NCBI RefSeq assembly: GCF_026151205.1
Contig: NC_087077.1
Location: forward strand, 496,001-560,000
Reading direction: 5' to 3'
Length of the DNA: 64,000 nucleotides
DNA from: Bolinopsis microptera
Lineage: Eukaryota; Ctenophora; Tentaculata; Lobata; Bolinopsidae
Numbering within the stretch: position 1 is the stretch's first letter; every line of letters begins with the position of its first letter. This document shows, in pieces, positions 36,908 to 50,300 of the stretch. The notes under the pieces are model-generated. The model ran no database searches. It was not told where the DNA came from and worked only from the letters and a program-made list of their open reading frames with translations. The translations under genes and the position numbers were made by a program.

Positions 36908-38288
36908 GGGGAGATACACCAAAAACGTTTTTGCTCCGAACATCGATTTTATTTTATATTATGGTTAAATAGACAAAAAGAATAAGATTGCACACCTTCA
37001 AAATTTTCTAAAAATATTCCCTCATCGAGAAAAAAAAATATTTTTCTTTTTCGAAAATTTTTAAAATTTGGAGAAGTCTGTCACTGTAATACCGATAGTT
37101 CGGCCATTTTAAAAGTTTTTTGGCTGATTTTTTACTGAACATTAATTACAATCCGTACAAGAAGCCATTGAAAGGATTATATAATTGAAAGATAATTTAT
37201 GACGAAGTTACAGACCAAACAAGGTCGAAAAAATAAAATTGAAATTTTTCCCACTTCTAAAGTTGTACATTTCACCAATCACCCGGGTCAGCAGATATCG
37301 CTTCAAAACTTCTTGTGAGTGTAGCTGATGATCATATCAAACTTTTTGGAGTAGGATTTCTCTCAGATTTGAGTTTTAAGCTATGCAATGTGGCCTCAAA
37401 CGACTTAGTAAAATTCATCGTAAAAAAGGGCAAAAAAGGCAGATTTAAGGCTTAAAATGCCTATAACTCAAAAAGTGTCAGTTTTTTTGAAATAATTTTT
37501 ACAGGATCGTAATCAGCTTGGTAAGACGAATCTTTTAGTACGACATTTATAATATTTAAAGACACAAAATTTGTAAAAAATGTGTACAATTTGTACAAAA
37601 TTTATACAAGGGGGAGACCCTTGTGTTCGAGCTAGAAAATTTGTCTTCTAAAAGCACCTATCTGGTACTAAAAGATTCGTCTTACCAAGCTGATTACGAT
37701 TCTGAAAAATTATTTCAAAAAAACTGATACTTTTTGAGTTATAGGCATTTTAAGCCTTAAATCTGCCTTTTTTGCCCTTTTTTACGATGAATTTTACTAA
37801 GTCGTTTGAGGCCACATTGCATAGCTTAAAACTCAAATCTGAGAGAAATCCTACTCCAAAAAGTTTGATATGATCATCAGCTACACTCACAAGAAGTTTT
37901 GAAGCGATATCTGCTGACCCGGGTGATTGGTGAAATGTACAACTTTAGAAGTGGGAAAAATTTTATTTTTTCGACCTTGTTTGGTCTGTAACTTTTTAAT
38001 TTATCTTTCAATTATATAATCCTTTCAATGGCTTCTTGTACGGATTGTAAGTAATGTTCAGTAAAAAATCAGCCAAAAAACTTTTAAAATGGCCGAACTA
38101 TCGGTATTACAGTGACAGACTTCTCCAAATTTTAAAAATTTTCGAAAAAGAAAAATATTTTTTTTTCTCGATGAGGGAATATTTTTAGAAAATTTTGAAG
38201 GTGTGCAATCTTATTCTTTTTGTCTATTTAACCATAATATAAAATAAAATCGATGTTCGGAGCAAAAACGTTTTTGGTGTATCTCCCC
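36908..38288. mobile_element. 1.38-kb palindromic element flanked by TTAA
   Basis: The ends are GGGGAGATACACC and its complement GGTGTATCTCCCC, each abutting TTAA (36904-36907 and 38289-38292). The arms, about 36908-37545 and 37664-38288, are nearly perfect inverted repeats of over 600 bp around a 118-bp spacer containing AATGTGTACAATTTGTACAA. There is no ORF. A TTAA target duplication is characteristic of piggyBac-type transposition, so a non-autonomous relative is plausible. It ends only 81 bp before the first PPP4R4 coding codon. Confidence 0.85.
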
Positions 38289-38369
38289 TTAATAGATATA
38301 ATAAACTGAATGACAGGATGATCTTAGAAATGGAATTTTCATGATGATGTTTACATCATAGGCAGTTCT

Positions 38370-41300
38370 ATGTTCCAATCATTGAACTGGCTGGACGATG
38401 AGGATGTGCAATTCGAAAAGACATGTACAAAAGGACTATTGGTGAGTTTTAAAATTGTTTGACTAAAAATTTGTTTCACTAGTTCTCCAACTTTTTCTTC
38501 GTTAAAAAGAAATATTTTGATTTTATGCTCACTCCTCGCTCTTAAGTATAAACTAATTTATACTGATTATTTCATGGTCATTTTGCAAAAATTTAAGTTT
38601 AACAGATATGTCATATGTTTTTCTATCTTTTCAGACCACAGAAGAGATAGAAGATCTCAGATTCAGTGAATCACTTTCACAACTTGAAAGAGCAACAATT
38701 ATTCTCAGGCGAGTGGTATTGTACATGTACTACTAATGGTGTTCAAAATCTCTCATTCATTGAAAAAGCATAATTTGCTTGTCATTTTGGTCAAATATTA
38801 GCATATTTCAGTTTTATTGTTTTAAATAAACGGTTTCCACAAATGCAGCGATGGCCAACAGTCACAGAAGATTAGTCTTGCAAACAGCTTACCATCTCTC
38901 ATGGTTTCTGAGCCGTCCACTTTTTCAGAGATTCTACCTCAATTTGTGGTGAGATTCTTTAAATTGTTCCTGCAATTACATACAAATTTATACTGCTACA
39001 CTTTTTAAGGCGGTAGTTCGGTTAATTCGTATATTTCATTCCAGTTTGATATGATTGCAATTCCTTGTTTCGGTTGAAAGAATTAATAAAATAAAGTTTG
39101 TACACTTTTTACATTTCAGGATATGACAAATTCGGCACCAACAGAGCTGTTGACCATCTGTGGCCAGGTTTTTATAAATTCTGATAATTGTTTTACTTAG
39201 TAAGTCATGAAATTTAACGGTTGACAACTAAGCATCTTGTTTCAGTGCACACGAAATTTCGTCTTAGACATCAGAAGCATGGAACTAGCATTTCGAGGTC
39301 ATGTTTGTAGGCCTTATTATGTAATTAATTGAGAAATGAAAAAATGATAATCGTTAAATGTGATTACCTACAAACGATATAAGTTTTAAACAATATTTAT
39401 TTTTACAGTGTGTTACAAAGCTCATACTAAGTGGAAGACTGACATCACACCAAATATCTTCCTGTATAGTTCCACTGTTATGGGTAAGTAGTATTCAGCA
39501 AATAATATCGTGAATATTATACTGTGAACCACAAAAAACGTTATAAGATATAGAAATAATATTTGTTATTGTTTTTTTATCAATTTCTGTTTTCAGAATC
39601 ATATAAATTGTAAAGAAGTGACTGCTCACAAATCATGGATAAATGCTCTCGTGACTTTTATTCTGAAAGTTCCTAAAGAGACTCTTCTTCAGAGTGATGT
39701 TATAAAACTTGCCCTTGAAAAAGGTATCTTATTACATTTCTAGTTCTTTTCATCGTTTTTCATTCATTATCAGAAAATAATGTGAAGCAACTCATAAATT
39801 ATATTGTTTTCATTCAAGTGTTAAAATCTAAGTTCCTTTAAGACAACTGCTGCCTTTAATCCCGATCTTTCAGGTAATTTAGCACAAAAGACGTCCTCGC
39901 GTATCGCTTGTGCTGAAATTATAACGACTCTTTGCAAAAGGCTATCTCAGGTAATATAATTAAAGTAGACTTTTTTCTTTAGAAATTTTTAACAGACATC
40001 AAAGACACGTGGGATATGCTTTATACATTTTAACAAGTTCTCATAATTTTTAAAATGAGTTAATTGAATAGAACTCGTTTTGAACAAAGATCGCTTATAA
40101 CACGAAAGTAAGTTTTTAAACGTTCAGGTAGAAGCGGAAATATTTCCAGCCATCCGAATGCTCTGCCAGGATATCGACTATGATGTACGCAGTGCCATGT
40201 GTAGCAGCCTCGTCGACATTTCTCAGTCAATCGGGTAAAATATACACTAGTAAAACTATTGTTACTGTTACAATTCGTTGCTCTCCATTGCATGTAGGGA
40301 GAGTTAACGTACTTAATAGCTACAATTACACTGAACCTATTCAACACTATATCACAAGGTCCGGGCAGGGGGCCAGCTGCTGAGTGCTGCTCATTGCTAT
40401 GAACATTACGCCCCGCAAGTTACGTGTGGTCCTACCATGGACCATCCAGCTTCTGGCTCACAACTATATCATATTATTGACACATTTCGCTGATTTTTAC
40501 AATGTACACTAGTTCTTGTCAGACTGTCGTTTGTCAGACCACATTAAAGGCCAAGAGATGTCTTGTGCATGATGTAATCCTCTACACTGGTCACTTTATT
40601 AATTATTCTATTTATATTGCCCAACACTGAACACAGGACATATTAATTTATTTACAGTATGCAAAAGACGAGTCTTAACGCCTCAAAAGTAGACCGTGCT
40701 TGCGATTTCTACTAAAATTATGTCTACTATTTTAATGTAGCAGTGTAATTCTGACAATACTACCATACTGTGAGAAAAGATAGTTAAAGTTGGGAATTAC
40801 CACGCGCACGTGCAATTATTGGTCGAAAATAACTACAATCTACATAATATGTGCATTTATAATATGCGTTAATTACATTGTGGCCTTGCCCTTCAGAACA
40901 TACTTCTATAATCTACATACATACTGTTACATACCATACATATACTGTTACATACCATACATACTGTTACATACCGTACACATACTGTTAAACATTTTTA
41001 AACAATCTCTCTTTAGAAAGATGTTATGATGATGTTTTAAAATCAAAATGAATTGTCCTTTTCAGTGGCCTTTTGCAAACACCGTGCAAACTGCAATTCT
41101 ATAATAGCATTATTAATTAACATAGTAAGCTTCTAGCTTAATACAATAATACCTTAAAACGTGTTATTCAGTGAACTAGGTACAGTAAAGTTACTGATAC
41201 CTGAGATTAACGAACTCCTTCAAGACGAGGAAGTCCAAGTAAGGAACACCGCCATCACAGTCCTCATCGACATCTGTCCTCATCTCTCCAAAGGTCTGTA

Positions 41301-44300
41301 CTCAACTATTTGTACTCTAAATAGTACTCAACTATTTGTAACAAGTTGAGGTTCTGTGCTTAGAATAGGATGTAGCTTCACTAATCGTAATGAGTTGGTG
41401 TAACAAAGAATAAAAACATTTCAGATATCATCAGTCAGATGCTATCTCCGACCATATGGCCTTATCTAGACATTGTTATCTGCGAGAAGCCCTCTTTCAC
41501 TCTTGTAACTGTTGCAAAAATCTTTGGGAGATTGGGAGTTCATCTAGCCGGTATGTAATCAGTTACCATGGTCACGTGATCAGTTAAAATTATGTTTAAA
41601 TGTATAGTAGAAAATTAATCAATGTAATTTTTATCTTGATTATAGGCACTAAATCTGTAATCCCCTTCTACAATTCTTATTTTGCATCTCAATACTAGGT
41701 CTAGTCATTTCATGCCCTCAGATGTGATGGACGAACAACGAAAGGAATGGTATGTGAGGTACTTTTTAAAGCTATGTAAACCATGCCACATCCTCAATGG
41801 AACAGTCGAGAACGGTGTAGCCGAGTCTGCAGTCGTCGATATAAGCCTGGTAAGTAGACTAAGTAAGTAGATATAAGCCTGGTAAGAAGACTAAGTAAGT
41901 AGATATAAGCCTGGTAAAAAGACTAAGTAAGTAGATATAAGCCTGGTAAGAAGACTAAGTAAGTAGATATAAGCCTGGTAAAAAGACTAAGTAAGTAGAT
42001 ATAAGCCTGGTAAGAAGACTAAGTAAGTAGATATAAGCCTGTGAGTAGACTAAGTACCCTCCAATCCCGCACCACAAGATCAAACATCATATCGGCTTTA
42101 CCAATTACCATATTATTATCTGCTCTACTTTTGATTTTGATATTATATTCTTAAATCTGGCTGTGTTTGTATGTCTTCCATTTTCTTTTGACCACTGCAA
42201 ACTAGAAATGTTTGATGTGAATGAGAAGATCCTATAATTGGTTTAAGATTTAGCCGTAATATCTGAGAAAAATGGTTTTTGAAAGCCCATTTAAGCCGAA
42301 ACCATCCACAGAAAACCTTGTACGTGACTCATATTATGGCTTGATTGTGAAATACATTAGTCGTGAAATAGTGTGTGAAATTCCGATAATGTCTCTTAGT
42401 GGAGGTCTTCTTGCAGCATGCACAAATCGTAACATGAACATGTAATGTGAAAAACATTTTTCAAGTTCTTTAGAAAAAATGACTGTCGACAGTTGGCAGT
42501 TGTCATGGTCTCATTAATTATTCCATAGAGCTCCAACAATACCCTTATTGTCTATCATTTTACATATGTCACGTGACGGAAATGTCACAGGTTGCACCTC
42601 ACTTCACATCTTTTTCTCCTGTCAAACATGCAATAACGTGAGTTAATTACATGTAACAAGCAGGCCTGCCCGCAAGTCGGGCGGAACTGTAAAAATGTGC
42701 GCTGAAAGGCTGGTTGCTTGCACAGTGCGTTAATACCTAACCTAGTCATCGCATCATCTGAATATGTAACAATCTGATCATTTACTATATTCTACTGGAG
42801 TGTCGTGTCACATTTACTATATTCTACTGGAGTGCCGTGTCACGGAGTACGGACCATTGCTGGCTTGGTTATTGTATTTTATCGAAAAGTCTTATTCTTG
42901 AGCCGTAAGGGCTCGAAAAACTCAAAACTGTCTGAACTCCGAATATCCAAAGAAAGTTGGCAGATTTGTCTGTATTAATTTTATTGACTTGACAATTATA
43001 TATTTCATCACGATTCACGAATCAATCCGTCAGGAGTTATAATTCAAGTAGTATCTTTCAATATATTACAATAACATCACATAATTAATTACTGAATATC
43101 AATGTTTTCTTTTCCAACTAAAGCTGTGTCCATGTAATACACACCATCCGTCCATCCAGGTTAATATTCCGGCTACTGTTTAAATTAAAGAATTTATCTA
43201 CCTATGGGTCGGACTGAAATTAAATATTTAACACCATTACAACGTGCCCTGTTTTCTTATCAACTAAGCACTTGCTAAATACCTTAACTACAATAATTAT
43301 GGAGGGTCCGGAGGGTAAATTAATCCTGCAGGTGCGATCTCACAAACCTCCAAATTTCCCATCCCATCTCGAATGTTCCATCTTGAGAGTGTTTCGAGCC
43401 CCACTCACAGCGTCAAGATTTAAACGTCGTATCAGTTTACCGATCGTACGGCATACAGAAAATTACTTATCAGTACGATCTTATAATAATGTGAATAATA
43501 CAGTGGTGCCACGTGTAGTTGTGAAGTAGGTGCATACTCAACTCATTGGGCGCTAGGACCGGGGGACTGTAAACATGGCATTGTAATTGAATTGGTGGAG
43601 GACATGCTAGGTGGCATGTTGGGACACCATGCTCTTGTCTCACGCCCCCTTCTCATCAGATCATGTTTATGAGTGTGGCCTCCCTGGTGTTAGGGTTGAG
43701 AGGGCTGTGTTGTAAACTGCGTGGTAATAGACAGCTCCCTGGTGTTAGGGTTGAGAGGGCTGTGTTGTAAACTGCGTGGTAATAGACAGCTCATGTAGAC
43801 ACGGTCTACCATCAAAACTAAGCACATGCATTCTTTAGAGTCCACTCTATAGTCTATATGTATTTGGGCATTGGTGACTACCTTACTCGGGAATATTATG
43901 ACTGGGATAAAGTGGTGGGTTTTGGGTAATTCCGCCATATTTTTCCCGGTCATTAATTTTCCCAGTCATAAATTAACCCGCTATAATGTTCCCGAGTAAG
44001 GTAAACTAATAGTAATACATTTTGATGCTTGATGGGTTTTGGAAAATTCCGCCATATTTTTCCCGGTCATTAATTTTCCCAGTCATAAATTAACCCGCTA
44101 TAATATTCCCGAGTAAGGTAGATTTGATAGAAGTTTGTCCATTCAAGTGATTTATTCCAAACTCCAGAAATAACCTTTTTATCTGCTGAATTTTAATAAG
44201 ATAATAATATGACATCTCAAATCAACACTCAAATAACAAATTATGCTCTAGCGAATGCAAATTAAAATTGTCTGGAAGACTTTGTGGCTTAAAACTCTGA

Positions 44301-47300
44301 CTATTCAGCTTGTTTGAAAGACTCAGTGATATATGTTACAACAAATCTTGATTGAGAGTAAAATAATTTTGTTCGACATAAAACAGGTTTGTCTTAAATT
44401 GATACGAACATTCATTGATCAACAAATCTGATAATTGTTTAATCTAAGTTGAAAGGTTGGCTTCATAAAAGTATCGGTCAACAGTAGCAGATATAATACA
44501 GTAGCAGATATAATAGAGATTTAACATCAGTTTACAGTTAACTTCAGAGTTCTGTCGATGCGTCACGTGATACGTCACGTCACGTGATACGTCGCGTCAC
44601 GTGATACGTCGCGTCACGTGATACGTCGCGTCACGTGATACGTCGCGTCACGTGATACGTCGCGTCACGTGATACGTCGCGTCACGTGATACGTCGCGTC
44701 ACGTGATACGTCGCGTCACGTGATACGTCGCGTCACGTGATACGTCGCGTCACGTGATACTTCGCGTCACGTGATACTTCGCGTCACGTGATACTTCGCG
44801 TCACGTGATACGTCGCGTCACGTGATACGTCGCGTCACGTGATACGTCGCGTCACGTGAGTTCTCTTCTACCTTCGTTCCTTACGCAACTAACCCACAAC
44901 CTCTCTAATAATTCCTCTGACTGTGGTAGACCAACGTGAGAGGAACTCCCTGTAACGAGGCATCCTCCAGCAGTAGAGACATGGACTCAGGGCTGCATTG
45001 AGGGAGACACAAAATTGTATGCAAAGAATTTGACTGTTCCATTGGAACCATCTAGATCTTTCCATGTAGCTTAGAACCATACTGTCAACTGATGGGACAG
45101 AATACGCTAGTATATTCAGCAGATTCCACCCAAAGCAAGGCAAATAACAGACTAGAAATAAAGCTGTGAAAAGAGTAATCGTCATCGAAGCTTGATGGGA
45201 TCTCCTGTCGTTATTAAGGTTGGAATTGGGAGCGACTCTTTTAGTCTTCAACGCTACGAGGCCAACCATAAAGCTTATGAATACTGCAATACAAGGCAGT
45301 AGTATTTCGACTTGGTTTGCAATATCAATGATCATTTTGACCTGGCTTGGTATCTTTTCTGTGTAAAACATATAAGCGCATGCTGTTTCCGTATATCCAG
45401 GTTGACGCCAACCCAAAGCAAATGGAATCACGCCCATAACCACCATAAATCCAGCTACAAGTACGACCAGAGCAACCTTGACAGAGCTGATTTCTCCAAC
45501 TTTACGGGGTTTCACAATGGCAATACTTCTAGTGATACTCAATACTGCAACCAGCAATATCGACATCCTCACAGAGAAATAGGTGGGCATAACAAAAATC
45601 CAATTCATCACTGAGTTATTGCAGAGATAAGTGTCTCTATCATTGAAAAGGAAGAAAATAAGTGGTATGGATGTTACGTTAGTAACTATGTCCGCACAGA
45701 CAATGGCGATGTAAAGCTTATCAGGAAGAGAATAACGTCGGTTGGACCAGAAGTTACAGAAGTATAACAGAGCTAAAACGTTCCCAACAAATCCCACCAG
45801 AGAACTGACGGTCAGTAGGGCACCGAGAGATTTGTCAAGCGCTGGAATTGGGGCAGACATCTGATTATCTTCCGAGAGTTATATTTTAGTCTTCGAAATA
45901 AAGTAATGAATTAAGCAATGAATTTAGCAATGAACTATGTAATGGTAAATTCTATTTCAAATTATGTAAGTAGAATACATTCGATACACATCACTTCAAG
46001 ATCAAGTTTTGGAGAATTTGAAACATATTCATATCAGGATTTCTATTGCAACAATCGAAACAATCAGCAGACAAAGTTTAAGATGGATACATAATATAAC
46101 TGCATATTCTATCTTTGAACTAGATGTATCCTCAATAGATGGCCTTCACAACAAGAAATGTGGTCAATTCGTATCGTTTTGAAGGCGACCGCTATAATTA
46201 CGTCCCCAAAGCCTAAAATTTAACGTATAATTATGATCACTTAACAAACTACCATTTAAATAATGTGTGACTTTCAAGCACGTACTGTATAAACAACAAT
46301 GCTAAATTATAAAACATGACAATAGAATTTACATATACGCGTCAGAAATTCTGTCACAAAATCGCGCAAATTACTTGGCGATTATAAAATGATATAAATT
46401 CGGCTTATTTGTAGATATTACTATGCAAGAATCGTCCTATTTCACCGCTCCTATTGTGCCGAGCTCCGAATACAACGCTAAATAACACCAGCACCGCTAA
46501 TATTAACCACTAACCCCAGTGGACTATATGAGATATTGAGATCATTTCACTTTGGGCAAAAACGTAGATGATATCCTGACAATTACACTGTTTAATTTAC
46601 ACATATTCAGGATTTAACACAACATGTCTAATGTCTATAATATACATCATCAAAACTTCAAAGGGGCATCAATATTACCGAAAACTTCATTCTTTACTCT
46701 GATCAACATTGGTATCTTACTCTAAGAAAAACATGTTTTTTAACTGCTGATGATCAATAGATCTATAGCCTATTGATAAATCTTTAAATGGTATCACCAG
46801 AGATATAAATCACCGTATTATAAACATGCAGAGCACTTGATAAAATTTTAAGTTGATTCTGTCGCTCGCCGCGTTTGCTGTTTAACAATTCGAGCTCAAA
46901 TCCTAATAGTAAGTGTGCAGCGGTTCTATAATTACTCAGCGATATATTTAGGGTCTAACTACTATCCAGGGGGCCTCTAAAGGCCGTGCATGTGGGTCAA
47001 GAAGTAAAGGTTGGCTGCGAGCCAAGTTCTTGACACTGTAACGATGGTCGAGGACGATTATACATTATGTGATTTTTAATGAATAAAGCACCAAGCTCTG
47101 TTATGTGAACAAAGCCAAGCTGATTTGCGAGACCAGATCCACTGCCCAGATAATTAATTAATCAATTACTAAGAAATTATGGCCATTTAAGATCCCAACA
47201 TTCTTTTTGAATCACCCTGTGATTTATTTAAAGCCTAAAGGTTCCCAAACGACAGTTGTACATATATTGCTCCTAAAAATGAACGCATTTCAAACGTAAC

Positions 47301-50300
47301 AATCAATAATTTAAATATGTTAAATTGAGTGAGATGACGTAGGATCTAGTCTTATGATCGTGCGATCTGATTTATGGAGGAAAGCTTAAGCATGCCTTGC
47401 CTCATGAAATACCATCATTTTATGAACTGTAATTGCAAATTTAATAATGCAATCACTTATATAATTATAATAAATAACCAAATCATGTCTTTCAGGACAG
47501 CATCGAGAAGAAAGAATCGGACGTTAGAGAGAGCATTGCTTTTCTCTGCGCTTACAACTTTCCAGCGATCTGCCTAAATGTGGGGAGTCGGCTGGTGCTG
47601 GAGACAGGATTGCTGGATACCATCGCCTCCCTCGCCTCACACCACCATTATTCTGTTAGACGTGTACTGGCTGCTGGGATACATGAGGTCAGTGTTAAAC
47701 TACCGGTCTACTCTGAAGAACTAGTTTTCAATAAGAGTTGCATGTTTATTGTTTATAACCTATTGTTTATAACCTATACAGACCCGCGCACCAACCAGCA
47801 ACAGTCAATACATTTCGTGCCAACTAAATTTGCCTCACCACATCTATAATAATCACATAATACCACTGGTAATAAAAGTGTACTCGAATAATTACACAAT
47901 ACACAGTACACACTATGTCACTATCAGTTGATACACAGTACACACGAATGTGCGATAGCTTATTGTAACAAACGTATTGAGCCAGGAATATGATTAAAAA
48001 TCAATGATCAGACAATGAAATTGTGAGCAGCCGAAACTATGAAGGGTAATGGGAATTTTAAAAAGGTGACAGAAAAGCTAGGGCTACTTGCTATATAATA
48101 ATAAGCTAATATAAACCTCAGGAGGGAACTCAAAATCCGTATGCTCTCTATAATAGGTCCTTAAGACTGTTGATTACTCTATCATTTTGATTTACCTTCA
48201 ATCTTATTGTTATATATTTCAAATATTATACTTTATCTTGGATGCTAATTCTAATAGTCTTATTATATAATATATATACTATATTCAAGCAAATTTAACG
48301 TTTTTCAGTATATTTTAATAAGAAGATTTCATCCGAACTATGGTGTTTTATCCGAACTATGGTGTTTTATCCGAACTGTGGTGTTTTATCCGAACTATGG
48401 TGTTTTATCCGAACTATGGTGTTTTACTATCTAATATATTTAAAAGAGAGCATTATGATATAGAAAGTATAACCTATTTATTAGTATTTTCTGTTCGAAC
48501 TGTATGTCTCTTCAACTGGATTCGAATTTGTTTAGACTTAAATTATCTATGACGTTCTCAGTAAATAGGTATTTATGATACTTACTTTAGTCTTTAGGTA
48601 AATGAATGCTCTAAATATGTTTTTATTGTGTCGCCCAAGACATCCATCACAGAATGCTTTATACAGATTAAACATTTCATTTAAGTATTGAGGCACAAAA
48701 AGAGCTTACCTTTTTTGGTACCTGCTATAAAAGAGAGAGACCTATTTTTCAATAGATCCAGCCCGGCAGCAGCCCCTTGGTATACTTGAGGGTCTGCCTG
48801 AGTGTGCTCCTGAACCCTCTGTTGCCTTTGACCTCACAACGGTATCCAAGAAGGAGTTTGAGGAGGTTGTAAAGAAGGCAAGGAGCAAGAGTGCCCCGGG
48901 TAACAACGGGATCCCGTACACAGTGTACAAGAGATGTCCTGGTATTGCCAAGAATCTCTGGGACCTGTTAAGAACTGGATATAAGTTAGAAGAATATCCT
49001 GACAATTGTAGGTATTTCGAGGGTGTCTACATCCCAAAGGCGGATGGCGACTTTTCACCAAGTTCAGGACGGCCTATTTCCCTGGGTAACATTCAAGGGA
49101 AGATTTATTTGGCGATCCTGGCGAAGAGGTTGACCAGCTTTGTTGTCTCGAATGGATATATAGACCTCTCTATACAGAAGGGTGGTGTGCCAGGCGTCCG
49201 TGGGTGCACGGAGCATTTTGGTGCCATGTGGGAGGTACTGAAGGAGGCAAAGGTCAAGAAGAAGGATCTGAGTGTGGTATGGCTTGACCTGGCTAACGCT
49301 TACGGAGCGGTACCCCATGTTCTGATTGCCAGGGCCCTCCGTTTCTACAACGTCCCCGAGAAGGTTATCAATATTATCCTACGGTACTTCTCCGGGGTAT
49401 TCGGAAGGTTCTCCTCAAGAACGGTGACATCAGACTGGCAGCAGTTTGAGATAGGAATCTTCATGGGGTGTGTGATATCAGTCATCTTGTTTGTCTTGTG
49501 CATGAACCTTGGGCATGAACACCTAAAGTCTAAGGTTCCGAGAAGCATTGAGTACATCAAGGATGACACACCGATACCAACTCTGAAGCTGTTTATGGAC
49601 GATAGCTGTCTGACGACCGCACGTGCAGAGGATATGCAAACGTTACTCAATGTGTTTCAGAAGTACGTGGACTGGTCCAGATTTAAGTTAAAGTCCTCCA
49701 AGTCCAGAGCACTGGTGTTGAAGAAGGGAGTGGCTGTGAGGTGGGTTGAGGAGGTAGTGGTAGGAGAGGAGGAGGTGGAGAGAGAAGAGGTGTGTTTGCA
49801 GTTGGGTGGTGAGGTGATTCCGAATGTGTCAGAGAAGCCGATAAAATTCCTTGGGAGATGGATAAGAGTGGAAGGAAATGACAAATCAGTCATCGACTCA
49901 ACCAAGGTCGACCTTAACACTTTTCTTCGGAGACTCGATGAAAGTTCCCTTACTGGACTCCAGAAGTGCTGGGGATATCAGTACATGGTCCTTCCAAAAC
50001 TGAAGTGGCCTCTTGCCATCTATGATATTCCGATCACAGCAGTTACCAGATGGGAACAGAATACCAATAGTTTCCTCAGGAAGTGGTTAGGGGTGGGGCA
50101 CACTCTGAGTGGTCTTTGTCTGTTCAGTCAATCATCCAGTGTGGCCTTACCGGTGAGCAGTTTGACAGATACATGGAAGATAGAGAAGTGTCGACTGTTG
50201 CAATCCTATCAGACATCTAAGGATGACCTGATTAAAGCAGTCCAGCCCCAAGTTCGTTCTGGTAGAGTTTGGAGGCCTGAGACAGAACTGGAAGAGGCCA

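Noticed and set aside
47580-47849. 89-residue plus-strand ORF starting inside exon 13
   Set aside because: It is PPP4R4 exon 13 read through its donor at 47687; only 47496-47687 is supported.
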